A stretch of DNA of 64,000 nucleotides, taken from Eublepharis macularius (taxonomy: Eukaryota; Chordata; Lepidosauria; Squamata; Eublepharidae). The DNA is taken from assembly GCF_028583425.1 (NCBI RefSeq), contig NC_072801.1, forward strand, positions 62,387,766 to 62,451,765. Reading direction: 5' to 3'. Every line of letters starts with the position of its first letter. Position 1 is the stretch's first letter. Positions 56,581 to 64,000 of this stretch are shown one piece after another. The translations under genes and the position numbers were made by a program. Below the pieces are notes generated by a model. It searched no databases, had not been told where the DNA came from, and saw nothing but the letters and a program-made list of their open reading frames with translations.

Positions 56581-57026
56581 AGATCCAGTGGGGTATAGTG
56601 GTTACAGCATCGGGCAAAGATCTGGGAGATCTGATTTGAATCCCCAGTCTATCATGGAAGCATGCTGAGTGATCTTAAACCAGTCACTTTCTCTCAGGGG
56701 CAAACTACAAGTGACAAATGACACAGGTTGGACACTTGTCAGCTTCCCTCAAGTTTTGATGGGAAATGTAGGCATCCTGGTCTTGCAGCTTGGCTCTCCG
56801 ACTGCTGTCCAATGGACTTTTCAACTGTCACTTGTCCAACATTCCGTCAAGCTGCCTACATTTCCCATCAAAACTTGAGAGAAGCTGACAAGTGTCCAAC
56901 CTGTGTCATTCGTCACTCTACCTCACCGGGCTGTTGTGAGGATAAAATGGAGGGGAGGAGAATGATGCACAAGGCTCTTTGGGGAGAAAGGCAAGTTGCA
57001 AGTAAGTAAATAAGTAAAATAAATAC
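56581..57026 (+). repeat. S1 SINE split by a P2 palindrome
   Basis: Left part gtatagtggttacagcatcg ... cagtcactttctctca; right part acctcaccgggctgttgtga ... caagtaagtaaataagtaaa. Confidence 0.85.
56698..56918. mobile_element. Palindromic element P2
   Basis: The left gacacaggttggacacttgt ... gatgggaaatgtaggcatcc is matched inverted by the right part tgcctacatttcccatcaaa ... gtgtccaacctgtgtcattc. The central loop is longer than at 31921-32072, and the extreme right end is missing. Confidence 0.85.
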
Positions 57027-57146
57027 ATGTGGGGAAAACTATTGTGTAGACAATGTATTGTCGAAGGCTTTTACGGCCGGAGAACGATGGTTGTTGTGGG
57101 TTTTCCGGGCTGTATTGCCGTGGTCTTGGCATTGTAGTTCCTGACG

Positions 57147-57177
57147 TTTCGCCAGCAGCTGTGGCTGGCATCTTCAG
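57147..57177 (-). ncRNA. Hammerhead-ribozyme-like core (H1 copy C, left arm)
   Basis: The minus strand reads CTGAAGA - GCCAGC/GCTGGC hairpin - GAAAC - GTC. All core positions I can check are present. Confidence 0.62.
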
Positions 57178-57327
57178 AGGTGTAGCACCAAAAGACAGAG
57201 ATCTCTCAGTGTCACAGTGTGGAAAAGATGTTGGCAGGTCATTTATATCAATGACCTGCCAAATGACCTGCCAACATCTTTTCCACACTGTGACACTGAG
57301 AGATCTCTGTCTTTTGGTGCTACACCT

Positions 57328-57358
57328 CTGAAGATGCCAGCCACAGCTGCTGGCGAAA
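57328..57358 (+). ncRNA. Hammerhead-ribozyme-like core (H1 copy C, right arm)
   Basis: Plus-strand counterpart of the left-arm core; CUGANGA, stem II and GAAA intact. The base after GAAAC differs from the other copies. Confidence 0.55.
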
Positions 57359-58119
57359 CATCAGGAACTACAATGCCAAGACCACGGCAATACAGCCCGG
57401 AAAACCCACAACAACTATTGTGTAGACACTTCATAGTTGCTGTGAATAACAGAAAATGGAAACTCCTTATGGTGTGGATGTAGCCACTGTTGGACGCCTG
57501 CTATAAACTCCTCAACCACCTCCAAGGCAGGGCAGGAGAGAGCAAAAACATTGGGTGTGTGTGTGTGGAGAGGGAAGCGCATACTTGAAAGAATTAGCTG
57601 GATGTGGACATGGAGACTGTAGTTGATCTAAGAGCCCCTGGGCCTTGGGGTGGCATTGAATGATATCACCTATTGTGCTGCGTCTGCACAGCAAACAGTG
57701 TATGTTGCAAGAAACCAAGATGGGGATTGATGCAATCTGGGGTTTTCCACAAGCTGCCACAAACTGGGGTAAGTTCCTGTCCCTCAGACCCCTTCTGGCT
57801 CATTGAAATGTCAGTGGATCAGGAAAAATGACCAACTACTTTACTGGAGTTGACAAAACAAACAGTTTGGAAATCCTGAACTGTGGCCAAGGAATGAAGA
57901 TCCCAGATCACGTCAGTGCTGTACTGTAAACGGAAGTGCCAGCTGCCTGAGTCCACAGTAACCACAAGGTGTGGGTGGGGCTAATGAGCATTTCTTAATT
58001 GCTTCCCCGAACAGGGCCTAGGGGTCTCTTCCACGACTGCCAGTACTGACCCCCTCAAACCCCACCAACACCCCTTAAAGAGGCAGAGTCTGTGTATGAA
58101 TTTGTGTATGGATTTTATG

Positions 58120-58270
58120 GATTTTTGGATAAATGTGTATGGATAAATGTGTATGGATTTTTATTGTATTTTAATATGTTGTTTTTATTGTATTTTGTAT
58201 TTTAATATGTTGTTATCTGCCCTGAGCTCGCTTGCAGGGAGGGTGGAATAGAAATTTGAAATAAATAGTG
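58120..58270 (+). repeat. L2-type LINE 3' end
   Basis: Reads ttttaatatgttgttatctg, ccctgagctcgcttgcaggg and gaaatttgaaataaata. The same end is seen at 59570-59772. Confidence 0.6.
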
Positions 58271-58626
58271 CCAAATAATGTATTTTATCTCACACATGTC
58301 TTCGAGGAGCAAGTTCAGCTAGGAAGCCTCTAGAGAAGACATCCTCCCTGCAATGGCCCTTAAAGGGGTTGTTATAGAGGAGTCACCAGCGATGGGTGCT
58401 GGACTCTCGATTGAAAGCCCAACAGTGCTAACAAAGCTTGTGTAAGCTTTTGAGTTCCACAGAAATATTTCACAGAATTTTAATCTATCAGCACTCTGGA
58501 TAATTTCGGAGACAAGCAGGTCTCCTTATGTCACACTTTGAATCTTTGGGAGGCTCAAATACACCAGGATTTGGAGGGGAAGGGGGTTAAATAGGAAAAA
58601 AAGGAAAAATTCACAAGTGGAAAACC

Positions 58627-58715
58627 AGCAGGATAAAGTCCAGTGGCACCTTAGAGACCAACAGAATTTTCAGAGAATTAAGCTTTCGAGAGTCAGACCT
58701 CCCTTCTTCAGATGG
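58627..58715 (-). repeat. Penelope-like H2 fragment with hammerhead-like core
   Basis: The minus strand reads ccatctgaagaagggaggtc, tgactctcgaaagctta, then ttggtctctaaggtgccact. CTGAAGA, a short stem II (one wobble pair) and GAAAGC are present (58684-58711). Confidence 0.7.
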
Positions 58716-59283
58716 AAAAACACAATCTACAAAAGCACACAAGAGCTCATTGCTCCACACACCCAAAGCCTTCTCAGGTGGAGTGTTTCTATCTGTCCAT
58801 TGGAAGGCTGTGTGTCCGGCCCTCCAGCCGGGCGGGCCCCAGACATACAGTTTCCCCCACTGTGAGTCAGGCATAAACACAGCCCTGGGCCAAGGTGTGT
58901 ATGCAGTGAGGTGGCGTGAGGGGGTGTGTAAGCGTGTGTGCAATCGGAACTTTACCATCAGCCGGACCGCTCTCCTGGGCGAGAGTCACACTTGTATGTA
59001 TGAGAAAAGCACAACACTCACGTCTCACAGCTCACAGGCTTCCCTTCTATTTTTTGGGGGGGGGGAATTATAAACCATCTACTACCCAGTAGTCACGTCA
59101 GCCTCTGTGTCCCAATGGGCATGGACACTGGTGGTTTGTTTGACCCCCGGCCCCCTCTCCGGAACTGTCTGTCTCTCTAGATGAGACATCCTGGACCCTT
59201 GCTACTGTAATATCTGCCCCATTAAGTACATGCCATATAGAAGTAAAGTTTTGTTGTGCTTTAAAAGACTTGATGGCAAGCTG

Positions 59284-59475
59284 AGCTCCTGTAGCACAGT
59301 GGTTAAGTGGTTCAGCTGCAAATCGGCACTCTACTGGTTTGAATCCCTCTATTGCTATGAGCTCAGGAGGTGGCTGTGGGGAAGCCGCTCCTCTCAGCCC
59401 CATTTCCCAAGCTGTATTGTGGGCATAATAATAACAGTAACTTGTTCACCACTCTGGGTGAGGCATGAATCTGGC
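59284..59475 (+). repeat. tRNA-headed SINE (S1 related)
   Basis: Reads tcctgtagcacagtggttaa, gtttgaatccctctattgct and ttgttcaccactctgggtga. A/B-box layout as in S1. Confidence 0.7.
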
Positions 59476-59569
59476 CAGTTGCTTATAGAATATGCCCTCC
59501 CTACCAGCACGACCCCCATCTAGTAATTTCTCTTACTGCTAAGATGCTCTGTAGATGCTCTGTAGATAG

Positions 59570-59772
59570 TTAAGGATTGGTTGGTTGGACTCAGTGCTGC
59601 TCTGTACATGTATATATATCTGTATTTTAACTGTGTAATTCTGGAAGTTTTATGTCCTTTTAAGGCTTTAACCTATAATAATTGTTTTATGTATTTTAAT
59701 GTGTCTGTTGGTTGTAATCCGCCCTGAGCCTGCTGGTGTGGGGAGGGCGGAATATAAATAAATAAATAGTGA
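59570..59772 (+). repeat. L2-type LINE 3' end
   Basis: Reads ttttatgtattttaatgtgt, gtaatccgccctgagcctgc and gagggcggaatataaataaa. The tail is like that of the S1 SINEs. Confidence 0.65.
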
Positions 59773-59779
59773 TATCATC

Positions 59780-62700
59780 CTCCTCCTCCTCAGCCATGGC
59801 TCTGGGGATTGGCATGAGTCCACTGAGACTCCAATAGAGAATGGAATCCAGAGACCCTTCCAGTCTACTATGGAGACCTTGAGCCAAACACGTTCTGCAA
59901 ATAACGGGGTGTTCCTCTTTTGTCCACCCACAAAGGTTATGCTGGAGATCATAGGACCTGCATGGACAAAACCCACATAGGGCAGGAAGAGCTGTTGTAA
60001 GGAGCGAAGTTGGGTAAGACTGAGTTGAAAAGGAGATTGGATCCACTCCAATAGGACCTCCCACTCCCCAGTTCTTATTGGCTGAGAGCCTTACATATGC
60101 TCTTTCTGGGTCAGGTCATTGACAGTTTCAAATAATGTGGATGACAGAATGAGATTTGAAACAGAGGGTGCTGTCAGTGCAGGGAGTTGGCACAGGAGGC
60201 CGACTGTTGAGCAACGGTGAAGTGCAAGAGAGCCTGCAAGGTACATGTCTCAATTTAGGAGCCTTGTCTCTAATCCTAGATATTAGGAGAAGGGTGTTTA
60301 TTGGAGGCATTCTGCACATGCTCAAAGGGACTCATAGGTTCCAAAGATCTGACACCAATAACTATTGTTAAAGCATTTCTAGAACATTTCAGGTGTGCGC
60401 ACGCACACGCACACACACAGACACTCAAGTTACCCTCAACCCAACCCCATAGGCAGAGTTGTGTGTATTCTGTGATAAAATGAAGAATGGACAACTTCCT
60501 GAGAATCTGCTCTTGCCTTATTGAAAAAGCAAGTTTCTAGTCCTCATGGCTCCAAAGTTAGCCACGAAATGGCATGGGCAATATCTTGTGTCATCTTATG
60601 GCTTTTCAGGAGCATGTTGGATTGAAAACAGCCTGTGCATGGAAGACATATAACAGTAAAATCCGGGATGGAATATCAAGGAGTCGGGTTGGTGCCAAGG
60701 AAAACACGAGCCGGATAGGTAAATATTTGGCCATGAGGTGATGGGGGAAACCTTCTCTCCGCCTTTGGCTTGGAGCCCATGGGGGCTTTTCCAATAGCAT
60801 ATCAAGTCAGTGGAATGTCAGAGCGGGATGCCTGGATTAAGCAACTGGGAATGGATCCATCCGCCTGCGCAAGGGAGAAGGCCCTGGCAGAGGTCATATG
60901 AATGCTTTTGCCTGTATGTATTATAGACTGCAGACTGTGAAGTTCTGCAAACTGGCATGCGTGTCACCGGCCTGAGTCATCTATGAAAACAGCGTGTGGC
61001 AAGCAGCAAAAAAAAAGAGTCTTCCTCACTGTGTACATGGCATGCATCATGTACAACAGGGTCTAGGTTATGACACTAAAAATCCCCACTTTTACAACCA
61101 GAAAGCCCAACAGTCTGAGATGGAATCATTTCTGCAAATTATTATGTTTAAATACATTTAAAACATGCCCTGCCCTATACATTTTGGGGGGTGTTTTTAC
61201 AATATTGCCTTTTAGTACCCTGTGTCCTACCTCCTTCTCATAAGTAAATGGAAGTGCTGCAGGGGAGGACTGTAAACCCTGGAACCCAGGTTTTTAGGGT
61301 CTGGTTCACACAACATTGGGGTGCACAGACGTCGTTTCTGCACAAGGAAGGGTAGAGGATCACACAGATTCAGGGCAGAGGCAAGTTACTCTCTGTGAAC
61401 AAGATAGCTATTACAGTATATAAAAAACTCAGGGCTGATTCACACATTACCTTTTAGGCATGCACCAAAAATACTTTAAGAGTACATCTGAAGTGACTGG
61501 AACAGATGTGTTTGCAAACAAGGATGTCACACAGGTATACTTGTCAAGGATACTGGTGGCAAACCCAGATTTGCACTGAGTAAAGTGTGAAATGGCTGAT
61601 CCGTACATGAGCAATAATTGTGAGAGATTTTTGAAACAGGGCCTATGCCTTTGAGTGCATTTACAGCTTCCAATTATCCATTCAGTTCCATTTATTAGAG
61701 ATTTTAATTTCAGCATTTTCACATACCAGTAGTATTCCCCCCCCCCCGCAAAAATATAAAACTAAAGACATTAGTAAGTATAGAATAAAGTGTCATTTGA
61801 AAGATAAAATAACACATCCATATTCCCCTGGTTGCATATAACCAGTTACTAAAAAGTAAAAGGGATGCAACATAATGAGCAGAAATTAAAACAAACAATA
61901 GGGTTAAAATGAACTTTTGTCTAGGTGAAATTAACTCAGTTGGCAAGTGACATATCAAACATGAACATGGCATAATTTAAAAAAAATCTATCACAGAGAC
62001 ATGAGGTAAAATTTTTAATTCTGTTAAAATGAAAATCGTCATGGATGTTGATGGTCCTCTAAAAATACAGAACAATATCTTGAAAATGGTAATAATAACT
62101 GGTATTTACACCATGATTTTTGATTCTTTAGTCCATTTGCAGTCTGCTCCTGAAACAGGCACCCTACTCAGATTCTTCAAACTTTCCCATCTTTGATGCA
62201 AACCTAGTTTGAGAACTGTAACTAGTGGTTTCAACATTTTATAAGAGCGGGTGGCTAAAAGGAATTTTATTTTCTAAGGCTAAAGATAATGAGTCTTTTC
62301 CTATCAACAGGGGTTCTAACCGCTGCAATCTTAAAAGATGGTAAAAGGAACAATAAACCCAGCAATTGAGAAAGAAAACCCTTCATGTTCCCAGAGTGAC
62401 ATGATTAAAACTAGCTATAATACTAAGTTCTCACTGTGGTGATAAAACCTCTGTCTGGGCTGTACTTCAGAGGAGTGCAGGTGAGGGTCATGTGACTGAA
62501 TGCGTCTCTTTAAAAAACACTACAAACAGAAAACCAGCATGCCAGGGAAATGCCTAGATTAGAATCTGTTTCTCTGTGATTTAGGGCCAGACTAGAGCAG
62601 ATGGTAATCATAGATATCCCCAAATCTCTTTAAAAAAATTTTTACATTCATAACCCCCAATTTAGATCTGGGCTGCATGGGCAGAAGAGATATTGTGCAT

Positions 62701-63120
62701 GACGTTGTCTATAAAAATTGTCTTCCCTGTGCTGTTATGATGAGCCTTGAAGGTGGGCACCCATCTTAATTTCCTGCCAAGGGTAATTGGGCCTCCATAC
62801 AACATTTTTTAAAAATGAGACTCAAGACGGATTACAAAGTGTGAGTCAGTACCATCAATTATCAAAGACATTTCAGTAAAACATGTAATGGGTAATATAC
62901 ATGTACATTTGCTAAGATTTTAAAAAACCTGCAGAAATCCAATACAGAGCTGAAGAAATGCAGGCACAGAGCATAAGCAATTCTGTGACTGACATATTAA
63001 GCAACACAGGAATTACCCATAGTAGGATCATACTTAGAGCAATAGTAGTGGACTCTATGGTTCATCAATATTTACAGCAATAGTAGTAAAGTTTGTCATC
63101 CCTCCTTATCCTTTACTGAT
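59780..63120. other. Gene-free, AT-rich sequence
   Basis: No exon, RNA gene or clear transposon recognised. A poly-C run lies near 61738 and a CA-rich tract near 60397-60418. Confidence 0.35.
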
Positions 63121-63129
63121 GGATCTCTA

Positions 63130-63335
63130 CGAGACCACTTCTTTACAGTACAGCCCTCCTATCTGAGTAAAAAGCCCTCTTGAATAATTCCGTTTTGCAT
63201 TGTTTGCGGAAGGCCATGAGGGTAGGGGCTTTCTTAACCTCCTCAGGTAGACCATTCCATAAGGTGGGGGCCACCACAGAGAATGCACTGCTGCTTGTTC
63301 GGATGAGCAAAGATGCCATAACTGTTTCCATTTTC
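63130..63335 (-). repeat. L2-type LINE ORF2 C-terminal fragment
   Basis: The minus-strand translation contains SSSAFSVVAPTLWNGLPEEV and APTLMAFRKQCKTELFKRAF, a signature of L2/CR1-clade ORF2 C-termini. Short and isolated. Confidence 0.85.
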
Positions 63336-63525
63336 CATGGACAATCCCAGTTTTCTAGTACTTACTCATGGCAAATCACTGTCCCAGTTCCATCCTCCCT
63401 TTGCCTTTTAAAAACTGTTGTTAATGTGAGATGCGAAACTTTTTATTTTGCACAGTTTCGCTCCTTCCCCAGTGTTTCTAGAACTTAACAGTATCAGTGG
63501 GATCAAGGCCTTTTGTACCTGAAGT

Positions 63526-63785
63526 CAGGGCTTTTCTTCAGCTGGAACGTGATGGAACGGAGTTCTGGAAGCTCTTGAAAATGGTCACATGGCTGGTGGC
63601 CCCGCCCCCTGATCTCCAGACAGAGGGGAGTTTAGATTGCTCTCCATGCCGCTCAGCAGCTCAAAGGGCAATCTAAACCCCCCTCTGTCTGGAGATCAGG
63701 GGGCGGGGCCACCAGCCATGTGACCGTTTTCTCCAAGGGCAACCCACTGAGTTCCACCACCTCTTTTCCCAGAAAAAAAGCCCTG
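63526..63785. mobile_element. Palindromic hAT-type MITE, copy 6 (M1)
   Basis: 260 bp, CAGGGCTTTTCTTC to AAAAAAAGCCCTG, between perfect cctgaagt duplications (63518-63525, 63786-63793). The arms around ggtggccccgccccctgatc are complementary almost throughout. Confidence 0.93.
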
Positions 63786-63983
63786 CCTGAAGTACATGTA
63801 GGTCAATGTATAAATATGAACATTAAGGTGCCATGCAATGCTTAACACGACATTTCATACCCTGCAGTTATTACTTGCCAATTATACGGCTGCCCTTAAG
63901 ACCCTTAATCCTTTTGGGCCTTTCAATCCAGCAGAGAATAACCCTTTTAGAATAAAGACTCTACTTTCAAGAAGAGTTTAACA

Positions 63984-64000
63984 ATGTGTGTGTGTGTGTG
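63984..64000. repeat. (TG)n microsatellite cut by the window end
   Basis: Eight or more TG units run to the last base. Confidence 0.85.

Larger units (their letters stand above)
57053..57413. mobile_element. Palindromic hammerhead-bearing element H1, copy C (complete)
   Basis: Begins with attgtcgaaggcttttacgg and ends with ccggaaaacccacaacaa. The two arms, each with a ribozyme-like core, are almost perfect inverted copies meeting at ~57240-57270. Flanked by a perfect 15-bp duplication, actattgtgtagaca (57038-57052, 57414-57428). Confidence 0.92.

Overview
This is vertebrate nuclear DNA with small exons in long introns. The interspersed repeats point to a squamate reptile, probably a gecko-type lizard (inference). 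They include a 5S-rRNA-headed SINE, tRNA-headed SINEs, RTE/BovB and L2 LINE pieces, many hAT-like palindromic MITEs, and Penelope-type fragments carrying hammerhead-ribozyme cores. I see no bacterial, phage or CRISPR features.

Two protein-coding genes are recognisable. On the + strand (7427-16725, possibly to 21756) is a GSG1/GSG1L-family gene. It encodes a claudin-like four-pass membrane protein related to AMPA-receptor auxiliary subunits. Five exons have matching splice phases. A strong donor near the end of exon 5, and good exon-like segments downstream, suggest that the C-terminus continues through a 39-nt microexon. On the - strand (24455-22301) is interleukin-11: four coding exons join without a phase break to give about 190 residues, and only the tiny first coding exon was not located. 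The two genes are tail to tail, and their 3' ends may lie about 100 bp apart.

From about 24.5 kb to 64 kb I recognise no coding exon. A CpG island at 47.54-48.33 kb, next to a GAT microsatellite, looks like an orphan promoter. A TE-poor AT-rich block at 38.8-41.05 kb could be untranslated or regulatory sequence of a gene not otherwise visible.

The rest is a dense record of transposition that can be read from interrupted repeats and target-site duplications (TSDs). Six copies of one palindromic MITE each have an 8-bp TSD, and one lies in the last intron of IL11. Three palindromic elements whose arms carry hammerhead-ribozyme-like cores have 11-15-bp TSDs. One of these sits inside a second hammerhead-bearing element. 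A BovB fragment lies inside a Penelope-like fragment that itself lies inside a hAT-like element. The SINE tails match the 3' ends of LINEs present in the same window (5S-SINE with BovB, tRNA-SINE with L2).
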